64,000 nucleotides of DNA from Sphingomonas sp. Leaf22 (GCF_001421715.1 NZ_LMKP01000005.1:1-64000), one strand, 5' to 3'. Positions 51,794-61,725 are shown, counted from the first letter of the stretch. The notes: a model not told the origin generated them from the sequence alone. Made by a program: numbers and translations.

Positions 51794-54691
51794 ATGTCGA
51801 TCGTCACACGCCGTCGCCTGCTCGCCGGGGCGGCGCTGCTCGCCGCAGCATCCGCACAGGCCCAGACCGTAGCCGTGGCACCGCAACCCCCCGAAGCGAC
51901 GACAGGCAATGACGACCGCGGCGAAATCGTCGTCACCGGATCGCGGATCGCCCGTCCCGACTATGCCGCGCCCAACCCGGTCGTATCGCTGGGGGCCGAG
52001 GAGCTTCGGCGATCGGGGACGACCAACGTCACCAGTTTCCTGCAACGCGTGCCCGCGCTCACCAACTCGCTCGACAGCACGCGCACCGCCGGCCGCAACC
52101 AGGCCGATGGCGCACTGGGACAGGTCGGGCTGAACCTGCTCGACCTGCGCGGCCTCGGCCCGAACCGGACGCTGGTGCTGGTCAATGGCCGTCGCCACGT
52201 CGCGGGACAGCCCGACACCGCCGCCGTCGATATCAACGCGATCCCGACCGACCTGATCGAACGGGTCGACGTGCTGACCGGTGCCGCCTCAGCCGTCTAT
52301 GGCGCCGATGGCGTGTCGGGCGTCGTCAACTTCGTCCTGCGACGCGATTTCGACGGCATCGCCGCGCGGGCGCAGGCGGGCATTTCCGAACGCGGCGATG
52401 CCGGCAACCGCTTCGCCTCGCTGATCGCCGGACGCAATTTCGCCGACGGGCGCGGCAATCTGACGCTGGCCTATGAATATAACGCCGACGATCCGCTGGC
52501 GAACGACGACCGCGACTATCTGGCGCTCGCCCAACGCCAGTATTTCGTGAACCTCGACGGCTACGACCCGACCCGCGCCGGCAGCTACAAGATCGGCCCG
52601 GTCACCGACCTGCGCTATCCCTATGGATCGAACCAGGGCTATGTCGTGATCGGCGATCAGGTATTTCGCGGCGACGGCGCGATCTACACCCCCGGTCGCT
52701 TCCTGCAGAATGACGGTTACTCGATCGGCGGCGACGATACGCCGGTCGCGGGCTATGTCGGCGACATCCTGCCGCGCACCGAACGCCATGCGGTCAACGC
52801 GCTCGCCCATTTCGACGTCTCGGACGCGTTCAAGCTGTCGGTAGAGGGCAAGTTCGTCCAGAGCGAGGTGACCAGCTTCAGCGGCTATGGTGGCAATTAC
52901 CCGGCGACCATCGCGCTCGACAACCCGTTCATCCCGCTGTCGATCCTGACCGCCGCGCGCGCCGCCGGCCTTACCTCGGTCGATATCAGCCGCAACAATT
53001 TCGACATTCCCCGCCGCGGCGAGCGCGACCGGCGGCGGACGTGGCGCGGCGTGGTCGATCTTGCCGGGCGGATCAGCGACCATGCCAGCTACGACCTGTC
53101 CTATACCTATGGCCGCACCGATGTTCGCGCGACCAAGCTGAACGACCGGCTCAACACCCAATTCCTGAACGCCCTCGACGCGGTGCGCGATGCCGGCGGC
53201 GCGATCGTGTGCCGTTCGGCCGACGCGCGGGCGGCGGGGTGCATTCCGGTCAACACCTTTGGCGGCAACACCGTCGATGGCCGCTCGTTCGGCTATTATC
53301 TCAGCAACCCGGTCAGCAACGCGCGCATCGAACAGCACGTCGCCAACGCATCGCTGACCGGCGATTTCGGCCAGTTCTTCGCGCTGCCCGGCGGACCCGT
53401 AGCCTTCGCCGTTGGCGGCGAATATCGCCGCGAATCGAGCCGCTTTCGCCCGGCACAGGCGCTGATCGACAACGCTTTCTACCAATATGACGAATATATC
53501 ATCCCGACCCCGTCGGATGGCAGCTTCGACGTCCGGGAAGCCTTTGGCGAGGTCAATGCGCCGTTGCTGAAGGAAGTGCCCTTCGCCCATCTGCTCTCGG
53601 TCGGTGCGGCGGGTCGCCTGTCCGATTATTCGACGATCGGATCGACCCGCGCCTGGCAGTTCAACGGAATCTATGCGCCGATCGCAGCGATCAGCGTCCG
53701 GGGCTCGTATGGCCGGTCGGTCCGCGCGCCCAATATCGGCGAGATTTTCCGTCCGCAGACCGGGACCAGCAACTTCTTCTCCGACCCCTGCTACGTCGCC
53801 AACCGCAGCCTCGGTACGTCGTTCCGGGCAGACAATTGCCGCACGCTGATCGCCGCTGCGGGCGGCGATTTCGCGAACTTCACCGCCGCCAACAATCCCG
53901 ACGCGACGATCTTCATTCCCGGTACGCAGGAGGGCAACCGCAACCTGCGTCCCGAAGTCGCGACGACATGGACGGCGGGCGTCGTTCTCCGTCCCGATTT
54001 CGTGCCCGGCCTGTCGATCGCGGTCGATTGGTACGACATCGAGCTGCGCGATGCGATCAACACGCCGGACGCCAACACCATCGCCCAGTTGTGCGTCGAT
54101 CAGCCGACGCTCGACAACGCCTATTGCCGGTCGATCAGCCGTCGCACGGGTACGGGCTTCATCAACGGCTTCACCGTGCAGCCGCAGAACGTCGCCGCCT
54201 TCCGCACCGCCGGGGCCGAACTGAACGTCACCTATCGCTTTTCGACCGCGCGCATCGGCGATTTCGACCTGCGGCTGGTCGGCGGCTATCTCGACCGGCT
54301 CGAACAGGTGGCGACACCGGGCGCGGTGACCGAGGACAATGTCGATCAGCCGTTCCGCCCGCGCTACACGCTCGCCTTCTCGCCGACATGGAACAGCGGC
54401 GCGTTGACGCTCAGCTATAACCTGCGCTGGCAGAACGGCGTCCGTCGCTTCTCGCGGATCGATACCGACAGCAACCCCAGCCTCGTCGATCCGCGCTATC
54501 TGCGGTACAAGGAATTGTGGAGCCACGACGTGCAGGCGCAGGTCGCGGTCAACGACGATTTCTCCTTCTATGGCGGCGTCAACAATCTGGGTGACCAGCG
54601 GCCCGATATCGGCTTCGAAACCAATGTGCCGATCTCGCCGGTCGGCCGCTATGTCTATGCCGGTGCCCGCCTTCGCTACGGCGGGCGCTAA
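51794..54691 (+). CDS. large TonB-dependent receptor, sphingomonad catabolite type
   Basis: The 965-residue precursor has a signal peptide (1-24), a TonB box RGEIVVTGSRI (near 45-55), a plug with LRGLGPNRTLVLVNGRRH and GVVNFVLRRDF and a barrel ending VYAGARLRYGGR. The long AQCxGYD-rich loops and ERVDVLTGAASAVYGADGVSGVVN match receptors used for oligosaccharides or other catabolic substrates rather than siderophores. I chose the ATG at 51794, preceded by GGGGGAAG. A CUT1 ABC system is encoded divergently next door, suggesting a joint uptake route across both membranes. Confidence 0.9.
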   Translation: MSIVTRRRLLAGAALLAAASAQAQTVAVAPQPPEATTGNDDRGEIVVTGSRIARPDYAAPNPVVSLGAEELRRSGTTNVTSFLQRVPALTNSLDSTRTAGRNQADGALGQVGLNLLDLRGLGPNRTLVLVNGRRHVAGQPDTAAVDINAIPTDLIERVDVLTGAASAVYGADGVSGVVNFVLRRDFDGIAARAQAGISERGDAGNRFASLIAGRNFADGRGNLTLAYEYNADDPLANDDRDYLALAQRQYFVNLDGYDPTRAGSYKIGPVTDLRYPYGSNQGYVVIGDQVFRGDGAIYTPGRFLQNDGYSIGGDDTPVAGYVGDILPRTERHAVNALAHFDVSDAFKLSVEGKFVQSEVTSFSGYGGNYPATIALDNPFIPLSILTAARAAGLTSVDISRNNFDIPRRGERDRRRTWRGVVDLAGRISDHASYDLSYTYGRTDVRATKLNDRLNTQFLNALDAVRDAGGAIVCRSADARAAGCIPVNTFGGNTVDGRSFGYYLSNPVSNARIEQHVANASLTGDFGQFFALPGGPVAFAVGGEYRRESSRFRPAQALIDNAFYQYDEYIIPTPSDGSFDVREAFGEVNAPLLKEVPFAHLLSVGAAGRLSDYSTIGSTRAWQFNGIYAPIAAISVRGSYGRSVRAPNIGEIFRPQTGTSNFFSDPCYVANRSLGTSFRADNCRTLIAAAGGDFANFTAANNPDATIFIPGTQEGNRNLRPEVATTWTAGVVLRPDFVPGLSIAVDWYDIELRDAINTPDANTIAQLCVDQPTLDNAYCRSISRRTGTGFINGFTVQPQNVAAFRTAGAELNVTYRFSTARIGDFDLRLVGGYLDRLEQVATPGAVTEDNVDQPFRPRYTLAFSPTWNSGALTLSYNLRWQNGVRRFSRIDTDSNPSLVDPRYLRYKELWSHDVQAQVAVNDDFSFYGGVNNLGDQRPDIGFETNVPISPVGRYVYAGARLRYGGR

Positions 54692-54702
54692 ACGTCGGTT
54701 CG

Positions 54703-54872
54703 GAAACTCGCAAAAGGGCGAGTTTCGAGGCGGTTCCGGCCCGCTCCCCCTCGGGTCCCAGCAAAGTAATACTTTGCTGGGCTACCCCCTCCCCGCCACC
54801 CATTGAGTGTACCCTGTGGGTGGCGGGGAGGGGGAGCGGGCCGGAACCGCAAAACGCGCAACGGCGCGTTTT
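54703..54872. repeat. multi-hairpin palindromic cassette
   Basis: Five perfect inverted repeats are arranged in series and nested. GAAACTCGC/GCGAGTTTC lies at 54703-54726. Outer 22-base arms at 54730-54751 and 54829-54850 enclose CCCAGCAAAGT/ACTTTGCTGGG (54757-54781) and an 18-base-arm hairpin (54785-54802 with 54817-54834). A last 9-bp stem lies at 54851-54872. The cassette follows the TonB receptor stop by 11 bases. The first stem could end receptor transcription; the rest looks like a composite REP-type element. Confidence 0.88.
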
Positions 54873-54939
54873 CGAACAGGCTTTGAGCGGGTACGGTTGC
54901 GACGCTTGATCGTGGGCGTGGTTCTGGCATGGGACGGGG

Positions 54940-55695
54940 ATGCTGCACTCCGCCGATCCGTTCGTCGCGTCGTACGACGTCGTCATCCCGTGTCATAACC
55001 GCGCGCACGTCGTCGCCGATGCGGTGGCGAGCGTGCTGGCGCAGGTGCCGGCACCCGAACGCGTGATCGTGGTCGATGACGGGTCGAGCGACGACAGCGC
55101 CGCCGTGATCCGCGCCCTTGCCGCTGCCGACCCGCGCGTCGTCGCGATGATCCTGCCGCGCAACGTCGGCGCATCGCAGGCGCGCAACAGCGGCGCGGCG
55201 CTGTCCACCGCCGACTGGATCGCGTTCCTCGACAGCGACGATGTGTGGCTGCCCGGCGCGGCGCGCGCCCTGCTCGGCGGCGTGGTGAGTGCCGCCAGCG
55301 ACATCGTCGTCGGCTGGTTCGCGCGGGTCGAGGGCGATGCCGCGCCCGGCGATCCCGAATGCGGCTGGGACGGCGACTGCATCCGTGCGGGCCTTGCCAG
55401 CGGCGGGGTGATCGGGCCGAGCTGGTCGGTGGTCCGCCGCACGCTGGTGGAGCGCGTCGACGGGTTCGATCCCAGCTTCCACAATTGCAACGACTGGGAT
55501 TTCTACACCCGCGCCGGGGCGGCCGGGGCCCGCTTCGCGCGGATCGACGCCTGTGTCGCGCAGTATCGCACCGTCGCGGGCAGCCGGCTGGTCAACGACA
55601 CCGCGATCGGCGAACGCAACGCCCGCCGCGTGCTGGCGCATCCCTATCTGGCGGGCTTCGCGCCCGTCGCGGCGGAGCGGGTCGCCGCCGGCTGA
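54940..55695 (+). CDS. family 2 glycosyltransferase
   Basis: The 251-residue GT-A enzyme has SYDVVIPCHNRAHVVADAVASVL, VIVVDDGSSDDS, NVGASQARNSGAALSTADWIAFLDSDDVW (the metal-binding DxD) and CNDWDFYTRAGAAG as acceptor-site region. It transfers a sugar from a nucleotide donor to an unknown acceptor. It stands alone between the repeat cassette and the metal-efflux genes. Confidence 0.88.
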   Translation: MLHSADPFVASYDVVIPCHNRAHVVADAVASVLAQVPAPERVIVVDDGSSDDSAAVIRALAAADPRVVAMILPRNVGASQARNSGAALSTADWIAFLDSDDVWLPGAARALLGGVVSAASDIVVGWFARVEGDAAPGDPECGWDGDCIRAGLASGGVIGPSWSVVRRTLVERVDGFDPSFHNCNDWDFYTRAGAAGARFARIDACVAQYRTVAGSRLVNDTAIGERNARRVLAHPYLAGFAPVAAERVAAG

Positions 55696-55741
55696 TCGGG
55701 GTACCGTGACATCGGTCCGGGGATGCGATAGGGTCGCGGCC

Positions 55742-56074
55742 GTGCTGACCCGAGCCTGGTCCTTGTTTCTGATGCTGTTGCTGTCGTCGCTGGTGCTGGC
55801 GACGACGGTTCATGCGCGCGAATCGGCCGGGCCGGCGACTGTCGAATGTTCGGGACCGGTCCATAGCGACGGCGACGCCGCCCCCGATGGCGGCGACAAC
55901 GACAAGGCGGCGCTGCACCATCACGGCAACTGCCACGCCGGTACCTTCAGCGTCCCGCAGCGCGGCGCGCTGAGCCTGTTCGTGCTGACGGCGGTCAATC
56001 CCGCGACGCTCGTGCAGGTTCGCGGAGCACCGTCGCGGGCGATCGACCCGGCGTTGCGGCCCCCCGCCGCCTGA
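55742..56074 (+). CDS. secreted His-rich small protein before czc genes
   Basis: The 110-residue precursor has a hydrophobic signal (1-26). The mature part has two cysteines (C36 and C64) and HHHGNCH (59-65), a possible metal site, followed by a hydrophobic stretch and a Pro/Ala tail. Small periplasmic proteins of this type often sit ahead of CzcCBA/CusCBA efflux genes in sphingomonads. A GTG at 55742 is the likely start. It may act as a metal sensor or periplasmic metal carrier; no family name is assigned. Confidence 0.6.
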   Translation: MLTRAWSLFLMLLLSSLVLATTVHARESAGPATVECSGPVHSDGDAAPDGGDNDKAALHHHGNCHAGTFSVPQRGALSLFVLTAVNPATLVQVRGAPSRAIDPALRPPAA

Positions 56075-56131
56075 CGAACGCCACCGGCCGGTCGCGATCG
56101 GCCCGACGCAGTTCGTTGGGATATTTCCATC

Positions 56132-57394
56132 ATGCAAATCTGGTTCGCGGCCATCTTGGTCGCGGCGTCATGCGCCGGTCCGGCCATGGCGCAAACCGCC
56201 CCCGCCGATGCGGAGCCGGTCTATACGCTCGATCGGGCGGTCGCGGCGGCGGGCGGTAGCGCACCGTCGATCGACGTCGCCACCGCCGCGATCGATGCCG
56301 CCGAACAGGCGCGCGCCGTCGCGGCGCTTCGCCCCAACCCGCAGGTGCAGGCACAGGTCGAAAACATCGTCGGATCGGGTGCCTATCAGGGACTCCGCAG
56401 CGCCGAGACGACGCTCGGCATCGCCATCCCGATCGAACTGGGCGGCAAGCGCAGCGCGCGCGGCGCGGTCGCCGGGGCGCAAGTGTCGCGCACCCGGATC
56501 GAGGCGGCGGTCATCGCCGCCGACCTGCGGCTGCGGATCACGCAGATGTATGTCGGCGCACTGGCCGCCGACCGCCGCGTCGCGACCGCGCGCGAACAAG
56601 CCCGGATCGCCACCGAAGCACTCCGCGTCGCCACGATCCGGGTCGAGGCCGGCCGCGCCTCACCGCTGGAACGGCAGCGGGCAGAGGTCGCGCGCATCAA
56701 TGCCGAGGCCGGGGTCGAACGCGTCGAGCGACTGGCGGCGGCGGCGCGCACCAATCTGGCGCGGCGGACGGGGCAACCGGTGGCCGGGCCGCTCGACGAC
56801 CGCTTGCTCGATCGCCTGCCCGCCGACACGCAGGGTCCCGTCGCGCCCGTCCTGCCCGACGGCACGCTCGCGCTGGCGGCGGCGCGGGCCGATATCGCCG
56901 TCGCCGATGCCGGCATTCGCCTCGCCCGCGCGGCCCGCGTCCCCGACCTCAATATCGGTCCGGCGCTCCGGCGACTGGAGGCGACCAACGACACCGCCGC
57001 GGTCGTCGCCCTGTCGCTGCCGATCCCGCTGTTCGACCGCGGTCGCGCCGCGATCGCGCAGGCCAGCGCCGAACGCACCCGTGCCGAGGCGCAGGCCCGC
57101 GTCACCGCGCTCGACGTGGCCCAGGCGATCACCGATGCGCAGGTGCAGGCCGCCAATGCCGCGACCACCGCGCGCACCGCCGCCGGCCCGGCACTGGCAG
57201 CGGCGCAGGAGGCCGCGCGCATCGCCCGTATCGGCTATCGCGAGGGCAAGTTCGGCCAGACCGAATTGCTCGACGTCGAACGCACCCTCGCCGAAACCCG
57301 GATCGCCGCGATCGACGCGCTGGCCGAGTATCAGAATGCCCGCGCGCAGTTGGAGCGTCTGACCGCCCCTGCGCCGCTTGCGGAGAAACCGTGA
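56132..57394 (+). CDS. czcC: CzcC-like outer-membrane factor of heavy-metal efflux
   Basis: The 420-residue TolC-family protein has a signal peptide (about 1-20), repeated alpha-helical hairpins with EAAVIAADLRLRITQMYVGAL and IELGGKRSARG, and the family end GYREGKFGQTELLDVERTLAETR. It forms the outer-membrane channel of the CzcCBA pump. Start ATG at 56132, 57 bases after the His-rich gene. Confidence 0.9.
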   Translation: MQIWFAAILVAASCAGPAMAQTAPADAEPVYTLDRAVAAAGGSAPSIDVATAAIDAAEQARAVAALRPNPQVQAQVENIVGSGAYQGLRSAETTLGIAIPIELGGKRSARGAVAGAQVSRTRIEAAVIAADLRLRITQMYVGALAADRRVATAREQARIATEALRVATIRVEAGRASPLERQRAEVARINAEAGVERVERLAAAARTNLARRTGQPVAGPLDDRLLDRLPADTQGPVAPVLPDGTLALAAARADIAVADAGIRLARAARVPDLNIGPALRRLEATNDTAAVVALSLPIPLFDRGRAAIAQASAERTRAEAQARVTALDVAQAITDAQVQAANAATTARTAAGPALAAAQEAARIARIGYREGKFGQTELLDVERTLAETRIAAIDALAEYQNARAQLERLTAPAPLAEKP

Positions 57395-58536
57395 TGAAAT
57401 CGCACATGACCCTGGCGCTCGCCTTCTGCCTGTCCGCCTGCAACGCCGCCGACATGCCCGTCAACGAAGCCGCGCAGGCCGAACGTGGCGAGAAGCATGG
57501 CGGCGAGCATGACGACGCGACCGTCACCCTGACCGCCGAACAGATCGCGCTGGCCGGCGTCGAACTGGCCCGTCCGACCAACGACGGCGCGGCGACGATC
57601 GAAATCCCGGCGATCGTCGAGGGCGATCCGCAGGCGACGCAGGTCGTCTCTGCCGCGATCGGCGGACGGATCGTCGCGCTCAACCACAATCTCGGCGAAG
57701 CCGTCGCGCGCGGCCAGACCCTCGCCGTGATCGAAAGCCGTGAGGCGGCGCAGATCAAGGGCGAGGTACAGGCCGCCCGCGCCCGCCTGACGCTCGCCAA
57801 CAGCAATCTCGCCCGCGAACAGCGGCTGTTTGCGCAAAAGGTCACGCCCGAACAGGATCTGATCGCCGCCCGCACCGCCGCGACCGAGGCGCGCATCGCG
57901 TTGACGCAGGCGAGCGCCATGATGGCCGCGACCGGCGGCGGGGGCGGCAGCCTCAACCGCATCGGCATCGTCGCCCCGATCGGCGGACAGGTGATCGCCC
58001 GCCCGGTGGTACTGGGTCAGACCGTCGCGGCGGACGCCGAACTGTTCCGCGTCGCCAACCTGTCGCGAGTCGCGCTGTCGCTCAGCCTGAAGCCCGAAGA
58101 TGCCAGCCGTATTGCGCCGGGTAATGTCGTCACCGTCACCGCGCCGGGCCGCGAAACGACCGCCCGCATCCGCTTCGTCTCGCCCGCGCTCGACCCCGAA
58201 ACGCGGCTGGTTCCCGCCATCGCCACGCTCGACAACCGCGGCGGGCAGTGGCGGCTGGGCGAACCGGTGACCGCCGCGATCCGCCTGACCGGCAGCGAAG
58301 GCACCGGCGCGATCCGCGTGCCGACCACGGCGGTGCAGACCGTCGAGAATCGCTCGGTCGTGTTCGTCCGCACGCCCACCGGGTTCAGGGCGGTTCCCGT
58401 CGAACTCGGCACCGCATCGGGCGGCGCGGTGGTCGTTCGCACGGGGCTGTCGGGCGACGAACAGATCGCCACCACCGGCAGCTTCACGCTCAAGGCCGAA
58501 CTCGGCAAGGGTGAAGCCACCCATGCGGATCACTGA
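57391..58536 (+). CDS. czcB: CzcB-like periplasmic adaptor lipoprotein
   Basis: The 381-residue protein starts with GTG-ATG overlapping the czcC stop. It has a lipobox FCLSAC (Cys17), His-rich KHGGEHDD, then the adaptor domains: barrel-sandwich (IGGRIVALNHNLGEAVARGQ), coiled-coil hairpin and beta-barrel (APIGGQVIARPVVLGQTV). Adaptors of this type link the RND pump to the outer-membrane channel. The N-terminal His-rich stretch may bind Zn, Co or Cd. Confidence 0.92.
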   Translation: MMKSHMTLALAFCLSACNAADMPVNEAAQAERGEKHGGEHDDATVTLTAEQIALAGVELARPTNDGAATIEIPAIVEGDPQATQVVSAAIGGRIVALNHNLGEAVARGQTLAVIESREAAQIKGEVQAARARLTLANSNLAREQRLFAQKVTPEQDLIAARTAATEARIALTQASAMMAATGGGGGSLNRIGIVAPIGGQVIARPVVLGQTVAADAELFRVANLSRVALSLSLKPEDASRIAPGNVVTVTAPGRETTARIRFVSPALDPETRLVPAIATLDNRGGQWRLGEPVTAAIRLTGSEGTGAIRVPTTAVQTVENRSVVFVRTPTGFRAVPVELGTASGGAVVVRTGLSGDEQIATTGSFTLKAELGKGEATHADH

Positions 58537-58539
58537 TCG

Positions 58540-61500
58540 ATGATCGCCCGTATCGTCGCATGGTCGGTCGCGCAGCGTTGGCTGGTGCTGCTGCTGACCC
58601 TCATCGCCACCGCCATCGGCGCATGGTCGCTCTATCGCCTGCCGATCGACGCCGTGCCCGACATCACCAACAATCAGGTGCAGATCAACGTCCGCGCCCC
58701 CGCCCTCTCGCCCGAACTGGTCGAGAAACAGGTCTCGTTCCCGATCGAGACCGCGCTCGCCGGCACGCCGGGCCTCGACTATACCCGCTCCTTGAGCCGC
58801 AACGGCTTCGCGCAGATCACCGCCGTCTTTTCGGAGGACACCGACACTTATTTCGCGCGGCAACAGGTCGGCGAACGGTTGCAGGGGGTGCAGGAAAGCC
58901 TGCCACCCGGCGTCACCCCGGAAATGGGGCCGATCGCGACGGGCCTTGGCGAGGTGTATATGTACACCGTCCGGCTGCAGCACCGCGGCGACGACCTGCA
59001 CAAACCCGGCGAGCCCGGCCAGCAACCCGATGGCAGCTATATCACGCCCGAGGGCGAACGGCTGGTCAGCGAAGAGGACAAGGCGACCTATCTGCGCACC
59101 GCGCAGGACTGGATCGTCACCCCGCTGCTCAAGACCGTGCCGGGCCTCGCCGGGGTCGATTCGATCGGCGGCTATGCGAAACAGTTCCTCGTCGTCCCCG
59201 ATATCCAGCGGCTGGCGGCGCTGAACCTGACGCTGACCGAGCTCGGCACCGCGCTGGAACGCAACAACAGCAGCGTCGGCGGCGGCTTCGTCGATCGCGG
59301 TGGCGAGGGGCTGGCGGTACGCTCCGACGCGCTGGTGCGCAGCGCCGCCGACCTGTCGCGCATGGTCATCGCCACCCGCGAAGGCGTGCCGATCACGCTC
59401 GATCAGGTCGCGACCGTGCGGACCGGGCAGGCGGTGCGGATGGGATCGGCGTCCGAAAACGGCACCGAAGTCGTCGTCGGCACCGCGATCATGCGCATCG
59501 GCGAGAACAGCCGGACCGTCGCTACCGCCGTCGCCGACAAGCTCCAATCGATCAACGCCTCGCTGCCACCCGACGTGGTGGTGCAGCCGGTGCTCGACCG
59601 TACCGCACTGGTCAACGCGACCATCGCCACCGTCGGGAAAAATCTTTCCGAAGGCGCGGTGCTGGTCATCGTCGTGCTGTTCCTGCTGCTCGGCAATTTC
59701 CGCGCGGCGGTGATCGCGGCATTGGTCATCCCGATCACGATGCTGCTGACCGGGTTCGGCATGTTGCACGCGGGCGTGTCGGCCAATCTGATGAGCCTCG
59801 GCGCGCTCGATTTCGGGCTGATCGTCGACGGCGCGGTCATCATCGTCGAGAACGCGATGCGGCGTCTGGCCGACCGGCAACATCACGAAGGCCGGCTGCT
59901 GACCACCGACGAACGGCTCGACACCGTGACGGCGGCGGCGCGCGAGATGATCCGGCCATCTGTTTACGGACAGGCGATCATCATCCTCGTCTACCTGCCC
60001 TTGCTGACGCTGTCGGGGGTCGAGGGGCGGACGTTCGTGCCGATGGCGCTGACCGTCATCATCGCGCTCGCCTTCGCCTTCGTGCTGTCGCTGACCTTCG
60101 TCCCCGCCATGATCGCGCTGTTGCTGTCGCGCCGGATCGAGGAAAAGGACGGCCGGATCGTCACGTGGCTCAAGGCGCGCTACGAACCCGGACTCGACCG
60201 CGCGATGAAGCGCCCGTCGCTGACGATCGGTGCGGGCATCGCCAGCCTGATCGTTGCGCTGCTCGCCTTCACCGGGCTGGGGCAGGTATTCCTGCCGCAA
60301 CTCGACGAAGGCGATCTGCTGATCCAGGCGCTGCGCATCCCCGCGACCTCGGTCCAGCAGAGCCAGGCGATGCAGGTCCCGATCGAACGGATGATGTCGC
60401 GACAGCCCGAGGTGCGCTTCGTCTATTCGAAGACCGGCACCGCCGAACTCGCGTCGGACCCGATGCCGCCCAACGCGACCGACATGTTCGTGATCCTGAA
60501 ACCCCGGTCCGAATGGCCCGACTCCCGTCTGCCCAAGGCCGAACTGGTCGAGCGGATCGAACACGAGCTGTCGAAGATCCCCGGCAATGCCTATGAGATC
60601 ACCCAGCCGATCCAGATGCGCTTCAACGAACTGATCGCGGGGGTGCGCGGCGACATCGCGGTAAAGGTCTTCGGCGACGATTTCGACGCGATGAACCGCA
60701 CCGCCGAACAGATCGCCGGCGTCCTGCGCCAGACGAAGGGCGCGGCGGACGTGAAGGTCGAACAGACGACGGGTTTACCGATGCTCGACATCCGCGTCGA
60801 CCGCATGGCGATGGCGCAGCGCGGCGTCACCGCGCAGGACGTGCAGGACGTCATCACCGCCACCATCGGCGGGCGGCCATCGGGCGTGATCTTCGAAGGT
60901 GACCGGCGGGTGCCGATCGTCATCCGCCTGTCCGACAGCCAGCGCGCCGACCTGCAACTGCTGGAGCGCGTGCCGGTGCCGATCGCGGGCGGCGGCAGCG
61001 TACCGCTGTCGAGCGTGGCCGAGATCCGCGTCGTCGATGGACCGAACCAGATCAGCCGCGAAAACGGCAAGCGCCGCGTCGTGGTGCAGGCCAATGTCCG
61101 CGGCCGCGACGTCGCCTCGGTCGTCGCCGATGCGCAGGAGGCGATCGCAGCAAAGGTCCGGCTGCCTTCGGGCAGTTATCTGGAATGGGGCGGTCAGTTC
61201 GAAAACCTCGCTTCCGCCACCGCCCGGCTGAAACTGATCGTCCCCGCCTGTTTCGTGCTGATCCTGTTGCTGTTGTACGGCGCGCTGCGCTCGGTCCGTG
61301 ACGCGGCGATCGTGTTCACCGGCGTTCCCTTCGCGATGGTCGGTGGCGTGCTGCTGCTCTACGCGCGCGGCATCGATTTCTCGGTGTCGGCGGCGGTCGG
61401 TTTCATCGCGCTGTCGGGGATCGCGGTGCTCAACGGGCTGGTGATGGTCAATTCGATCCAGCACCTCGCCGCCGGCGGCCTGGCGCGGGCGGAGGCGGCG

Positions 61501-61725
61501 CGGACCGGGGCGATGCTCCGCCTGCGGCCGGTCGCGATGACCGCGCTGGTCGCCAGCCTCGGCTTCGTGCCGATGGCCCTTGGATCGGGGGCGGGGGCGG
61601 AGGTGCAGAAACCGCTCGCCACCGTCGTCATCGGCGGGCTGATCTCCGCCACGCTGCTGACGCTGTTCGTTCTGCCGACGCTCTATGCCCGGTTCGGCGA
61701 ACGGCGTGGCATGGCAAATCCCTGA
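58540..61725 (+). CDS. czcA: CzcA-type heavy-metal efflux RND pump
   Basis: The 1061-residue inner-membrane pump has 12 predicted helices, large periplasmic loops and the heavy-metal RND motif DFGLIVDGAVIIVEN (about 424-438) in helix 4. That motif is typical of divalent-cation (Co, Zn, Cd, Ni) pumps; copper/silver CusA proteins differ here. It uses the proton gradient to expel metal through CzcB and CzcC. The ATG is three bases after the czcB stop. Confidence 0.93.
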   Translation: MIARIVAWSVAQRWLVLLLTLIATAIGAWSLYRLPIDAVPDITNNQVQINVRAPALSPELVEKQVSFPIETALAGTPGLDYTRSLSRNGFAQITAVFSEDTDTYFARQQVGERLQGVQESLPPGVTPEMGPIATGLGEVYMYTVRLQHRGDDLHKPGEPGQQPDGSYITPEGERLVSEEDKATYLRTAQDWIVTPLLKTVPGLAGVDSIGGYAKQFLVVPDIQRLAALNLTLTELGTALERNNSSVGGGFVDRGGEGLAVRSDALVRSAADLSRMVIATREGVPITLDQVATVRTGQAVRMGSASENGTEVVVGTAIMRIGENSRTVATAVADKLQSINASLPPDVVVQPVLDRTALVNATIATVGKNLSEGAVLVIVVLFLLLGNFRAAVIAALVIPITMLLTGFGMLHAGVSANLMSLGALDFGLIVDGAVIIVENAMRRLADRQHHEGRLLTTDERLDTVTAAAREMIRPSVYGQAIIILVYLPLLTLSGVEGRTFVPMALTVIIALAFAFVLSLTFVPAMIALLLSRRIEEKDGRIVTWLKARYEPGLDRAMKRPSLTIGAGIASLIVALLAFTGLGQVFLPQLDEGDLLIQALRIPATSVQQSQAMQVPIERMMSRQPEVRFVYSKTGTAELASDPMPPNATDMFVILKPRSEWPDSRLPKAELVERIEHELSKIPGNAYEITQPIQMRFNELIAGVRGDIAVKVFGDDFDAMNRTAEQIAGVLRQTKGAADVKVEQTTGLPMLDIRVDRMAMAQRGVTAQDVQDVITATIGGRPSGVIFEGDRRVPIVIRLSDSQRADLQLLERVPVPIAGGGSVPLSSVAEIRVVDGPNQISRENGKRRVVVQANVRGRDVASVVADAQEAIAAKVRLPSGSYLEWGGQFENLASATARLKLIVPACFVLILLLLYGALRSVRDAAIVFTGVPFAMVGGVLLLYARGIDFSVSAAVGFIALSGIAVLNGLVMVNSIQHLAAGGLARAEAARTGAMLRLRPVAMTALVASLGFVPMALGSGAGAEVQKPLATVVIGGLISATLLTLFVLPTLYARFGERRGMANP

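Noticed and set aside
57331-60564. 1077-codon open frame antisense to czcB and czcA
   Set aside because: Composition is Arg/Gly/Asp-rich without motifs; czcB and czcA on the plus strand are complete and in frame.
56132-61725. CusCBA-type copper/silver efflux
   Set aside because: The pump's helix 4 motif DFGLIVDGAVIIVEN is of the divalent-cation type; the Cu/Ag-type motif is not present.
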